Below, piece after piece: positions 1 through 7,919 of a stretch of DNA of 46,306 nt (within the stretch, counting starts at the first letter, position 1; each line of letters begins with the position of its first letter). The stretch comes from Candidatus Daviesbacteria bacterium (GTDB lineage Bacteria; Patescibacteriota; Microgenomatia; Daviesbacterales; UBA10151). Under the pieces are notes generated by a model. It saw only the letters and a program-made list of their open reading frames with translations, had not been told where the DNA came from and did no database searches. A program made the translations under genes and the position numbers. The stretch spans positions 1 to 46,306 of the forward strand of contig JACPEW010000022.1 in NCBI GenBank assembly GCA_016183305.1. The letters are read 5' to 3'.

Positions 1-13
1 TATCTTCATCAGG

Positions 14-2383
14 TTATTTTTGTTCTAATTTGTAAACATCAAGGGTAGTTTTAACTACTGTATCAGGATTTAAGGAAATACTATCTATTCCCTCTTTTAC
101 TAAGAACTTAACGAACTCTGGAAAATCAGATGGGGCTTGACCGCAAATTCCTATATATTTCCCTCTGGCCTTACACTTTTTAATAACTTCCGAAATTAAA
201 ATCTTAACTGACTCATCATTCTCATTAGCAATCCCTTTTATTTTCTCATTGCCATCCCTGTCAATACCTAAAGTCAGTTGTGTTAAATCATTACTTCCTA
301 TACTCATCCCATCAAACACATCCAGAAATTGATCAGCTAGTAAAACATTAGCCGGTATCTCACACATCACAAAAATTTTAAGTTTGGGGAATTTTCTCCT
401 GGATAATCCATTATCTTCCAAAAGTTTTACCACTCTTTTGCCTTCTTCAGGAGTCCTGCAAAAAGGCACCATTACTGCTGTATTGGTTAAACCCATCCCG
501 TCAATTACTTTTAAGAGTGCCTTAATCTCTAACACAAAAGCAGGGGCAAAATCTGAAGAATAATATCTGGAAGCCCCCCTAAAACCAATCATTGGATTCT
601 CCTCAACTGGCTCAAATAAATAACCGCCCAGCAACGATCTATACTCGTTGCTTTTAAAATCAGAAAATCTAACAATTACAGGGTTTGGGTAAAAAGCTGT
701 AGAAATTCTGGCTACACCAAAAGCTAGCTTATCTATATAAAATTGTTCTTTATCTGCATACCCTAAAGTTTTTTGATCTACTTTTTCTCTAACTAATTTA
801 GGCAAATTTTGATAGTTGATTAAAGATAAGGGATGAATCCCAATATCTGAGGCTATAATAAATTCCTCTCTCGCCAGTCCCACTCCTTTATTTGGTAAAA
901 ATGATTTTTCAAAAGCAGTTGAAGGTGTAGCTATATTCATCATAATATGAGTTTTCGGCTGAGGGATTTTTTTAACATCATCTTCAATGATTTTAAAATT
1001 CAATTTTCCCTTATAAACCCTGCCTTCGTCATCAGAACAATCAACAGTCACCTCTTGCCCATTTTTAATTTTAGAGCTAGCATTGGTACAACCAACAATT
1101 GCAGGAATACCCAGCTCCCGGGAAACAATGGCTGCATGGGAGGTCCTTCCCCCTTCATCAGTCACAATCCCTGAGGCAATTTTCATAATTGGCTCCCAAT
1201 CAGGATCAGTCATTTTGGTAATTAATACTTCATCTTTTTTGAATGATTTAATATTTTTAGGATCTAAAATTACTCTGGCTGGACCAGCAGCAATTTTGTT
1301 GCCTACAGATATACCTGCTGCTAGCTTAACCCCCTCTTCCTGCATGACATATTCTTTTATTTTGGAATAATCTTTGACTGCATTAACTGTTTCTGGCCTG
1401 GCTTGAATAATATATAGTTTATTATTTATTCCATCTTTGGCCCATTCCAAATCCATGGGAGTCCATTTATGTTTCTTCTTACTATAATGGTCCTCAATTT
1501 TCATTGCCCATTTAGCTAATATTAAGATTTCTGAATTATTTAATGTAAATGATCCTTGTTCCTTTTTGGAAGTTTCAATAATTTGAGTCGGCTTAGTACT
1601 GCCATAAATCATCTTTCTAACCTTACTCCCTAATTTCTTTTCTATAATTGCTGAAGTTTTTTTGAAGACTAAAAACTCATCTGGTATTACCTCGCCCTGG
1701 ACTATCATTTCACCCAGACCCCAGGAAGAATTAATAAGCACTATATCCTTAAAACCTGTTTCAGTATCCAGAGTAAACATTACCCCGGAACAACCCAAGT
1801 CTGACCTAACCATTTTCTGTACTCCTACAGATAAGTAAACTTTTAAATGGCTAAATCCTTTATCTGCCCTGTAAGAAATAGCCCTATTGGTAAAAAGTGA
1901 GGCCATGGCATTTTTAATGGCTGTTAAAATATTTTCCTCTCCTCTAACATTTAAATAAGTTTCCTGCTGGCCAGCAAAAGATGCTTCTGGTAAATCTTCT
2001 GCTGTGGCTGAGGAACGGACTGCATAATCAGAACCCTGACCAAACCTGTTTTCAACTTTTTTAAAGGCTTCATTGATAGCAAGTTTTAAGCTTTCGGGAA
2101 AATCAGCATTCCTAATTTTAGCCCTAATGCTTGCGCCACATCTTTCTAACTGACCTAAATTTCTAGTATCTAAACCAGACAGTTGTTGATTAATATAGTC
2201 AGCCAGTCCTGTCTGAGATAAAAAATGCTTATATGCAGTAGCAGTCACTATAAAACCACCGGGGATATTGATATTAGTATCTTTAAAAGCTTGAATCATC
2301 TCCCCCAAAGAAGCATTCTTACCTCCCACCCCAGCAATATCATTAATATCAACTTCCTCAAAAAGCTTAATATACTCAGACAT
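14..2383 (-). CDS. ppsA: phosphoenolpyruvate synthase
   Basis: Converts pyruvate, ATP and water to phosphoenolpyruvate, AMP and phosphate in the cytoplasm, the first gluconeogenic step; in fermenting cells it can run near equilibrium. The 789 residues match the family length. The N-terminal ATP-grasp-like nucleotide domain (about 1-335) has the VRSSATAEDLPEASFAGQQ signature near 122-140. The swivelling phosphohistidine domain carries GGRTSHAAIVSRELG with the phosphorylated His near 416. The PEP/pyruvate barrel (about 470-789) ends with IGSNDLTQL and the GICGQAPSD motif. It is followed by a separately promoted hydrolase and is probably monocistronic. A TACAAT -10 box lies 11 bases before the ATG. 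The family call is very secure. Confidence 0.97.
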   Translation of the reverse strand: MSEYIKLFEEVDINDIAGVGGKNASLGEMIQAFKDTNINIPGGFIVTATAYKHFLSQTGLADYINQQLSGLDTRNLGQLERCGASIRAKIRNADFPESLKLAINEAFKKVENRFGQGSDYAVRSSATAEDLPEASFAGQQETYLNVRGEENILTAIKNAMASLFTNRAISYRADKGFSHLKVYLSVGVQKMVRSDLGCSGVMFTLDTETGFKDIVLINSSWGLGEMIVQGEVIPDEFLVFKKTSAIIEKKLGSKVRKMIYGSTKPTQIIETSKKEQGSFTLNNSEILILAKWAMKIEDHYSKKKHKWTPMDLEWAKDGINNKLYIIQARPETVNAVKDYSKIKEYVMQEEGVKLAAGISVGNKIAAGPARVILDPKNIKSFKKDEVLITKMTDPDWEPIMKIASGIVTDEGGRTSHAAIVSRELGIPAIVGCTNASSKIKNGQEVTVDCSDDEGRVYKGKLNFKIIEDDVKKIPQPKTHIMMNIATPSTAFEKSFLPNKGVGLAREEFIIASDIGIHPLSLINYQNLPKLVREKVDQKTLGYADKEQFYIDKLAFGVARISTAFYPNPVIVRFSDFKSNEYRSLLGGYLFEPVEENPMIGFRGASRYYSSDFAPAFVLEIKALLKVIDGMGLTNTAVMVPFCRTPEEGKRVVKLLEDNGLSRRKFPKLKIFVMCEIPANVLLADQFLDVFDGMSIGSNDLTQLTLGIDRDGNEKIKGIANENDESVKILISEVIKKCKARGKYIGICGQAPSDFPEFVKFLVKEGIDSISLNPDTVVKTTLDVYKLEQK

Positions 2384-2394
2384 AAGGTAATTTC

Positions 2395-2400
2395 ATTGTA
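2395..2400 (-). promoter_or_regulatory. -10 box of ppsA
   Basis: TACAAT read on the - strand, 11 bases before the ppsA ATG. A start about seven bases downstream would give a leader of only some 4 bases. No Shine-Dalgarno sequence is seen. Confidence 0.5.
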
Positions 2401-2414
2401 ACCTAAATCAGTTT

Positions 2415-3440
2415 TTATTTTAAGTACTTATTAAAGAAATTAACTGATCTTTGCATGGCCAGACTAAATGAAGGCTCAGAAATATTATGATCAGCCCCGG
2501 AGTAAGTATAAAACTCTGAATATTTTCCAGCCTGGCCCAATCGTGCTTTTAACCCTTCTGAAAACTGCCAGGGCACCTCTTCATCAGATAAACCTGCATG
2601 AAGTTGCACAGGGGCACTAACGAATTGTAAATTATAATTAGGGTCAATAGACTGCCAGAATTTTGGATTTTGCTGTAGGGTACCATATTTTTGAATTAAA
2701 TCGGCCCGGCTCCGGTTACGCAAAGCAAGCTCGTTAGGAGGCGTGCTGTAAGTTGCCCTTCTTTGCCAGTTATTCATTAGATCATCATAAGTGCCTACCA
2801 CTCCTCCCCAAATTACTGCAGCCTTAATATCAGGAGAAATAACTAAACTTCTTAAGGTAATATTTCCTCCCAAAGAATGCCCCCACATGCCTATTTTATT
2901 AGGATTAACATCAGGTAATTTTTTAACAGAAGCTAAAGCATTTAATACATCAACTGTATAAGCTGGAGAATAATAAGATCCTTCAGGAGCACCTTCTGAA
3001 GAACCATTCCCTCGGTAATCTGGCTTGAAAATAATATAGCTGTCTCTGGCAAAAGCATCTACATAAGCGGTATATCTTTCTGTAGTCCTATACTGTGTTG
3101 GCGGGATGTAACCGTGGTTAAAGATAATAACAGGCCAACCACCAGCAGGTTTGTTACCAATAGGTATAGTCAACAGTCCATAGATTTTTAACCCATCAGA
3201 TAAATATGAGGCAATATACTGGTGGTAATTTTCCCCGTCCTCTAAAGTTTCCTCTATCTTTAAATTAGAACCAGGATAAACTCCAGCCCTCATAGCAGAA
3301 ATTGTTAAAGGATCTTGTTGCCCGTTTTCAATTTGCGCTACAGGGTTTATAGATTCCTTTTTATTATTCGAATAATTCTTAATAAAAACCACCGCGAATA
3401 AAAGCAAAAATATTGCTAACAAAAGGGGTACTTTCTTCAT
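2415..3440 (-). CDS. membrane-anchored alpha/beta hydrolase (S9/dienelactone hydrolase-like)
   Basis: A serine hydrolase or peptidase displayed outside the membrane; the substrate is not known. Residues 5-22 form one hydrophobic helix after MKK, which reads as an uncleaved signal anchor (no lipobox Cys). The catalytic domain spans about 65-341. The nucleophile elbow GHSLGG places Ser near 189, with Asp near 286 (LSDEEVP) and His near 318 (ADHN), a complete triad. FNHGY near 107-111 supplies the oxyanion-hole side. This pattern resembles S9 prolyl oligopeptidase-like and acyl-peptidase hydrolases. It starts at an ATG six bases after a TATACT box, so the message should be leaderless. It does not appear to share an operon with ppsA. 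Confidence 0.85.
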   Translation of the reverse strand: MKKVPLLLAIFLLLFAVVFIKNYSNNKKESINPVAQIENGQQDPLTISAMRAGVYPGSNLKIEETLEDGENYHQYIASYLSDGLKIYGLLTIPIGNKPAGGWPVIIFNHGYIPPTQYRTTERYTAYVDAFARDSYIIFKPDYRGNGSSEGAPEGSYYSPAYTVDVLNALASVKKLPDVNPNKIGMWGHSLGGNITLRSLVISPDIKAAVIWGGVVGTYDDLMNNWQRRATYSTPPNELALRNRSRADLIQKYGTLQQNPKFWQSIDPNYNLQFVSAPVQLHAGLSDEEVPWQFSEGLKARLGQAGKYSEFYTYSGADHNISEPSFSLAMQRSVNFFNKYLK

Positions 3441-3446
3441 ATATCT

Positions 3447-3452
3447 AGTATA
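3447..3452 (-). promoter_or_regulatory. -10 box of the anchored hydrolase
   Basis: TATACT on the - strand with exactly six bases before the ATG at 3440. Transcription should start on or next to the start codon, the classical leaderless arrangement. Confidence 0.6.
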
Positions 3453-3537
3453 TCTAAAACCAGGCTCTTGAGAAGAAGCTTAAAATCTTATCAACTATAA
3501 ATTAATATATCAAATGAGTTGACAATTCGGTTTTAAT

Positions 3538-3566
3538 TTGGATATATCAATAAATTATGCTATACT
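3538..3566 (+). promoter_or_regulatory. promoter of the candidate small RNA
   Basis: TTGGAT (3538-3543), a 17-base spacer and TATACT (3561-3566) form a sigma-70-like promoter pointing into 3573-3669. A second possible pair lies just upstream, TTGACA at 3519 with TATATC at 3543. No + strand protein gene follows, so the product is probably RNA. Confidence 0.6.
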
Positions 3567-3572
3567 AAAGTT

Positions 3573-3669
3573 ACAAAAACCTGTATTCTGAACTGTCATC
3601 GGACGGTGGCGTGTCTAGGACAACTAGAATAGGAACGTGATTGGAGATAGCCCGGAAGGGCTATTTTTT
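3573..3669 (+). ncRNA. candidate small non-coding RNA, unclassified
   Basis: An independently promoted and terminated transcript of about 95 bases between two - strand genes. Visible structure: stem ACTGTC/GACGGT (3592-3597 with 3602-3607, loop ATCG), then stem TCTAG/CTAGA (3614-3618 with 3624-3628, five-base loop), then an unpaired A/G-rich stretch, then a strong hairpin followed by six T. No open reading frame of note and no downstream + strand gene, so a cis riboswitch is unlikely. It lacks the SRP RNA helix-8 signature, tRNA-like ends and recognisable riboswitch cores. I cannot assign a family. Confidence 0.6.
3647..3669 (+). terminator. intrinsic terminator of the small RNA
   Basis: ATAGCCC, GGAA loop, GGGCTAT: a perfect 7-bp stem running into TTTTTT on the + strand. 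It ends two bases before the stop codon of the DUF3800 remnant on the opposite strand. Only the + strand has the T tract. Confidence 0.85.
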
Positions 3670-3670
3670 G

Positions 3671-4262
3671 TTATCTGAATGGCCATTCATCAACAATATG
3701 TTTCTTGATAATAGCCTTATATATTTTCCCGTCATCCTTTTTTAGATCATAAAACCTCCTAATGCTCCCTGCTACCATATCAGCCATTTGAATTAATTCG
3801 TCTGATTTGGAATCAACCATCTTGCAATTTTTCATTACTATTTTCTGTTTGGAATTTAACTGTTTGCGGAGATAAGTTAAAAAGCTTTTGCGGAATGTTC
3901 TATCTCCACTGCCATCAATCCTAATCTTTGCATCCAGGATACTATTATTGCTGTGTTCTAAAACTAATTTTATAATATAGCTATAAAAAGAATTCTTGTT
4001 ATTCTTAAGTTCTGGGCTTTTTACCAGAGATTTATCAACAACTATCGCTCTGATAGTGAAATTAAATTTATTAACAGCATGAAGAAATGATTCCCTTATC
4101 TGACGGCGGGATTTAAAGAATTTAAACTCAACATTATCCGGATACTTCAATTAAAGCTTCTAAGTCATCTTCAAAAATTACGCATGCAATTATGAAGTGC
4201 GAGGTGGACCCTTTATCTAATTTAAATCCCGGATCACCTGAATCATCAATAAAAACCAGCAT
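3671..4262 (-). pseudogene. DUF3800 family protein, disrupted by internal deletion/frameshift
   Basis: DUF3800 proteins are small, predicted RNase H-like proteins often found near mobile or defence genes; no activity is established here. The 5' piece (4134-4262, from an ATG) encodes 42 residues with the family start MLVFIDDSGDPGF and then hits TAA. The 3' piece (3671-4150) continues in another frame with the family core, including DAKIRIDGSGDRTF and LIQMADMVAGSIRRFYDL. The only start codon of the 3' piece is a TTG inside the overlap. From memory of the family, some 20 residues are missing at the join, so a deletion rather than a programmed shift is likely. The acidic residues of both halves survive, so the lesion may be recent. 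Confidence 0.75.
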
Positions 4263-4367
4263 ATATTAATTATATCAGCAAGAATTATTAAATATTAGCT
4301 GCAATTCCCGGAATACTTATCTAAGCACTATCATTTTATATAGCTAACAGTATTTATTTTGAGCTTT

Positions 4368-5834
4368 TTAAGCATAGCCAGGGAAATAATCTACTTTAAT
4401 CTGGTTTTGAAAAATACCCATATCTTTGAGTGTTTTTTCAAAAGCATCTACCATTAAGTGAGGTCCGGAGATATAGAAAACCCTCTCTTTATAATCCGGC
4501 ATCTCCTTTTGTATCATCATAGCATCAATATACTTCCCTTTGTCTGTTAATATATAAACTGTTTTAATACCTAATTTCCAGGCAGCAATCTTGAAAATAT
4601 CTTTATAGACAATATCTTTTGCTGTTTTGTTTGAATAAAGCAAGATGATATCTCTTTTTTGATCAGTATCTATTAGATATTTAATCATACTTCTAAAAGG
4701 AGTTATTCCAATGCCTCCAGCTAAAAAAGCCAGCTTCTTGGTTTGATCTTCTGGCAAAGTAAAATCCCCTGTAAGCTGCGAAGCTACAATGATCCTTTTA
4801 GAATCCACCGATAAGAGTGCTTTTTTAAAACTGCTGGACTCAGGATAAAATTTTACACCAATTTGTAAATTATCTTCTGTAGGTGATGAGGCAATAGTAA
4901 AATATCTTCTATTACCTCTGCTGTCAGGATTGTTATGTCCCAGCGTCCATTCCAGATATTGTCCTGGCAAAAAGATAAACTTTTGACTTTTGCTGAAAAG
5001 AAAATCATAAATATCAGGGGCAATTTGAATTTTTTTCTTTAAACTTAATATTAGCTTTTCTTTTGGGCTGACTAGGTAAGAAAACACATTTCCTGCAAGC
5101 AAAGCCCATTCAGGTCTGGTATATAATAAACCCACCAAAACTCCATAAAAAATCTGCATTTTTTTATCAGAAGGACTAGTTTGCGGTTCAGGCAACATCA
5201 CAAAGGCAAAGAAAAATATTGGAGATTCTAATATCAATCCTTGAGTAATTACTAGCAGATCATTTCCTCTTAAGAAGCTCGGGATCAAGACTATGGCCAA
5301 AGCAGTCAATAAAAATATTAATGTCATTTTTTCCCTTTTAATTTTCCTGACAATCAATATTCCACCAGATATGACAAACAACACCATCCAAATATTCCCT
5401 ACCCACCAACTGGCTCCTATATTTAAAGTAATTGTACCTAAGGCAACAGCAAAAGCTGAAGGATTAAATAGATGTTTTTTAGCTATAGCCACAATGTATT
5501 TGGAAGCCATAGCAAAGAAAGCTATTAAAAAAAGCGTTGGTAAACCATCCAATGAATCAACCGGCGTCATAATTAAAGCCAAAATTAAGGCTGTAATATA
5601 GGGTGATTCCAAATTAGTAGGTGCATAAAACACCCTAGCCAATATTGTATTAATAACCCAACAAACTGCAGCGAGAAAAACAGCTGATAAGAATAAATCA
5701 AACGGGTTAAATGGCAGTAACCCGAATATACTTAATACTAAGGCAATTAGCAAAAGGGTGATCAGAAAATATAGCATCAACCGGTACATAGTAGTGCTAT
5801 TTAAAAAATCATCTACGTATTTAACCATGAACAT
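4368..5834 (-). CDS. RnfD/NqrB-like membrane domain fused to a ferredoxin-NADP reductase-type flavoprotein
   Basis: A predicted membrane electron-transfer protein. Residues 1 to about 255 hold eight or so membrane helices resembling the RnfD/NqrB/YedZ-like family, with LFNPSAFAVAL and the MLPEPQTSP loop. Residues about 265-488 form an FAD/NAD(P)-binding reductase: RRYFTIASSP (FAD-binding RxYS-like motif), GGIGITPFRSM (NAD(P) phosphate loop) and YISGPHLMVDAFEKTL near the end. It could carry electrons between NAD(P)H and a membrane or extracellular partner such as the cupredoxin encoded just upstream (24-base gap). The start may be the ATG at 5834 or the second ATG six bases in. The donor and acceptor are unknown. 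Confidence 0.8.
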   Translation of the reverse strand: MFMVKYVDDFLNSTTMYRLMLYFLITLLLIALVLSIFGLLPFNPFDLFLSAVFLAAVCWVINTILARVFYAPTNLESPYITALILALIMTPVDSLDGLPTLFLIAFFAMASKYIVAIAKKHLFNPSAFAVALGTITLNIGASWWVGNIWMVLFVISGGILIVRKIKREKMTLIFLLTALAIVLIPSFLRGNDLLVITQGLILESPIFFFAFVMLPEPQTSPSDKKMQIFYGVLVGLLYTRPEWALLAGNVFSYLVSPKEKLILSLKKKIQIAPDIYDFLFSKSQKFIFLPGQYLEWTLGHNNPDSRGNRRYFTIASSPTEDNLQIGVKFYPESSSFKKALLSVDSKRIIVASQLTGDFTLPEDQTKKLAFLAGGIGITPFRSMIKYLIDTDQKRDIILLYSNKTAKDIVYKDIFKIAAWKLGIKTVYILTDKGKYIDAMMIQKEMPDYKERVFYISGPHLMVDAFEKTLKDMGIFQNQIKVDYFPGYA

Positions 5835-5858
5835 ACTTAATTAAAGGATATGGAAAAA

Positions 5859-6320
5859 TTATTGTACAACAATAGTGCCAAATTGGCTGGAGTTTAAATG
5901 ATTATGGTACTTATAAGTACCTGCTTTATCAAAAATTAAAGACAGGGTTTCTCCATCCGCAAAATTACCTAAATTAAGCTGTGGATAATCAGTATGTGAA
6001 GGATGAGGAGAAGAATCAACCGTTGCAGCGCTACCACTTTTGTTAGTCCATAAAACCTTTGTTCCAATTTTTATTGTTAAATCTTTTGGAGAAAATCCAT
6101 CAACTGCTAAAATAATCCTAATTTGAGCACTTTCAGTTGCAGAAGGACCCGCAGAAAAATTAGTTGCTAAAGGAATAACAACAGAAGAATCCTTACTAGA
6201 TCTTTCTTTATTAGCTAGTACAAAATAATAAATTAATCCATAAATCACTAACCCAATAATTCCATAAATTAAAACCCATTGCCACAAAGGCCTTTTATTA
6301 TAACTACCATTCTCAGTCAT
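5859..6320 (-). CDS. membrane-anchored cupredoxin-like protein without the canonical Cys ligand
   Basis: A small periplasm- or surface-facing beta-sandwich protein, anchored by one helix at about 13-35. The cupredoxin domain spans 65-153: GFSPKDLTIKIGTKVLWTN, then the first ligand region with His106 and His109, then GTYKYHNHLNSSQFGTIVV at the C-terminus. Type 1 copper sites need Cys-His-Met here; this protein shows His139, His141 and Gln instead, so blue-copper chemistry is doubtful and a His-only or non-metal site is possible. It lies 4 bases after tspO and 24 bases before the RnfD-flavoreductase gene, so the three are probably co-transcribed. The fold is secure, the function is not. Confidence 0.8.
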   Translation of the reverse strand: MTENGSYNKRPLWQWVLIYGIIGLVIYGLIYYFVLANKERSSKDSSVVIPLATNFSAGPSATESAQIRIILAVDGFSPKDLTIKIGTKVLWTNKSGSAATVDSSPHPSHTDYPQLNLGNFADGETLSLIFDKAGTYKYHNHLNSSQFGTIVVQ

Positions 6321-6324
6321 AAAT

Positions 6325-6726
6325 TTAATATACAGCAGTTTGGTTTATTTTCCAGAATTTAACTAATACTGCTAATATTAAAAACCACAGAATCAAGATA
6401 TTAACTAACCCTAGCCCTAGATTCCTCAAACCGAAAAATGATATTGACCAAGTAGCATTAAAAAATAAATGGATCCAAAATAGCTGTAAGGCGTTTTGGC
6501 TGGCTTTTTTCCCGGCAGACCAAATTAAGTAGGCTGATAATCCCATTAATATATACAAAGTAATCCAAACCGGACCAAAAATAGAATTAGGTGGAGCAAA
6601 CGCAGGTTTGCTTAAGGCAGCATACCAAACAGGAATGGCTGAAACAGTAAAAAAAGAACCAATGATTCCAGCTCCCTCACAAATGAAAATATATAGCAAC
6701 AGTTTGGACAGGTTTTTAATTTTCAT
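6325..6726 (-). CDS. tspO: TspO/MBR family protein, C-terminally shortened
   Basis: Membrane protein of the tryptophan-rich sensory/translocator family, which binds porphyrins and other hydrophobic ligands. Recognised by the SKPAFAPPNSIFGPVWITLYILMG loop region (quoted in parts: KPAFAPPNSIFGPVW, then TLYILMG), the WxxW-like aromatic helices and FFNATWSISFFGLRN. At 133 residues it ends after FWKINQTAVY, just where family members continue with a fifth helix starting LLIPYLLW. Only four helices are therefore present. Either the protein works as a four-helix form or it has lost its last helix through an early TAA. It is first in a short cluster with the cupredoxin and the flavoreductase, which suggests a redox or porphyrin-related role. 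Confidence 0.85.
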   Translation of the reverse strand: MKIKNLSKLLLYIFICEGAGIIGSFFTVSAIPVWYAALSKPAFAPPNSIFGPVWITLYILMGLSAYLIWSAGKKASQNALQLFWIHLFFNATWSISFFGLRNLGLGLVNILILWFLILAVLVKFWKINQTAVY

Positions 6727-6786
6727 TTTCTATAACTTATCATTGCACATTTTTTGACAGATTTAAAGTCTTGAAGCAAATTCTTT

Positions 6787-6792
6787 TATAAT
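6787..6792 (+). promoter_or_regulatory. -10 box of purM
   Basis: Perfect TATAAT ending 14 bases before the purM ATG. A start near 6799 gives a leader of about 8 bases. A TTGACA at 6754-6759 is 27 bases away, too far for a standard spacer. No Shine-Dalgarno sequence precedes the ATG. Confidence 0.55.
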
Positions 6793-6806
6793 ATAAACTA
6801 ACATAA

Positions 6807-7919
6807 ATGAGCAATGATAAACAACCGATTTCATATTCTTCAACAGGCGTTGATTACAATGTCATGGATCCTCTGAAAAAATTGGCACAAACAGCAGGCA
6901 GGCAAACCTCTAACAACCTTTCTGTGTTTGGTATCAAAGAAGTAACAGAAAGCAGGGGCGAATCAGCTTATGTCTGGGAAGAAGAAGATTCTTACCGGGC
7001 TTTTGTAATTGAAGGGTTAGGAACTAAAAATTTAGCCGCAGATCAAGTCAGTAAAATCACCGGTAAAACATACTATGATTCAATTGCCCAGGATACAGTG
7101 GCAGCAATTGTTAATGACATTATTACTGTTGGAGCAATACCTCAAGTTGTTAATGCCTATTTTGGCTCAGGAGGACCAGAATGGTTCTCTGATACTATCC
7201 GCTCCACTGCTTTAGTGAAAGGCTGGGCAAAAGCCTGTAATTTGGCAGGAGCTGCCTGGGGCGGTGGAGAGACACCAGGATTATCTGGAATTATCAATCC
7301 TGAGACTTTAGACTTGGTAGGATCTTGTATTGGAATTATTAAACCAAAAAACAGACTTACCTTAGGTGATAAACTCCAAGCAGGTGATGCAATATTACTT
7401 ATAGAAAGCAGCGGTATACATACTAATGGTTTATCATTAGCCAGAACTATTGCTGAAAAATTACCTGCGGGGTATCAAACAAAATTATCTAATGGATCAA
7501 TGTTTGGCGAGGCCCTCCTAATGCCTACTCATATTTACGTTAGGGTAGTTAAAGATTTATTTGACAGTGCGGTTGATGTCCGCTACATGGTTAATATCAC
7601 TGGCCATGGCTTTAGAAAATTAATGAGGGCCAATAGGGATTTTACTTATCTAATTAACCAAACCCCACCGGTTTCCCCACTTTTTGATTTTATTAAGCAA
7701 CAAAGTGGCAATGATGACAGTCAAATGTATGGAAACTTTAATATGGGCGCAGGATTCGCAATTTATATACCAGCAGATCATATGGAAAAAGCTCAAGCAA
7801 TTATTACTAAAAATAATTTAAAATCCTGGAATGCCGGTACTATAGAGAATGGACCAAAGCAGGTAGTACTTAAGCCAAAAGATATTACTTTTACAGCAGA
7901 AACTTTAGGAGTCCGTTAA
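6807..7919 (+). CDS. purM: phosphoribosylformylglycinamidine cyclo-ligase (AIR synthetase)
   Basis: Step five of purine synthesis: closes FGAM to AIR using ATP. The 370 residues fit the family. Visible signatures are GLGTKNLAA (residues about 71-79), the YDSIAQDTVAAIVNDIITVGA segment, the GGGETPGLSG loop and the C-terminal ITGHGFRKLMR region. It acts between PurL and PurC/PurE, whose genes lie in the same locus on the other strand. It converges with prs, and the four bases TTAA at 7916-7919 supply both stop codons. It is one of two purine genes on the + strand, with its own near-leaderless promoter. Confidence 0.95.
   Translation: MSNDKQPISYSSTGVDYNVMDPLKKLAQTAGRQTSNNLSVFGIKEVTESRGESAYVWEEEDSYRAFVIEGLGTKNLAADQVSKITGKTYYDSIAQDTVAAIVNDIITVGAIPQVVNAYFGSGGPEWFSDTIRSTALVKGWAKACNLAGAAWGGGETPGLSGIINPETLDLVGSCIGIIKPKNRLTLGDKLQAGDAILLIESSGIHTNGLSLARTIAEKLPAGYQTKLSNGSMFGEALLMPTHIYVRVVKDLFDSAVDVRYMVNITGHGFRKLMRANRDFTYLINQTPPVSPLFDFIKQQSGNDDSQMYGNFNMGAGFAIYIPADHMEKAQAIITKNNLKSWNAGTIENGPKQVVLKPKDITFTAETLGVR

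Noticed and set aside
3573-3669. SRP (4.5S) RNA, tmRNA or a tRNA at this place
   Set aside because: The SRP loop motif, the tag-peptide frame with CCA end and the cloverleaf features are absent; only a GGAA terminator loop resembles part of SRP RNA.
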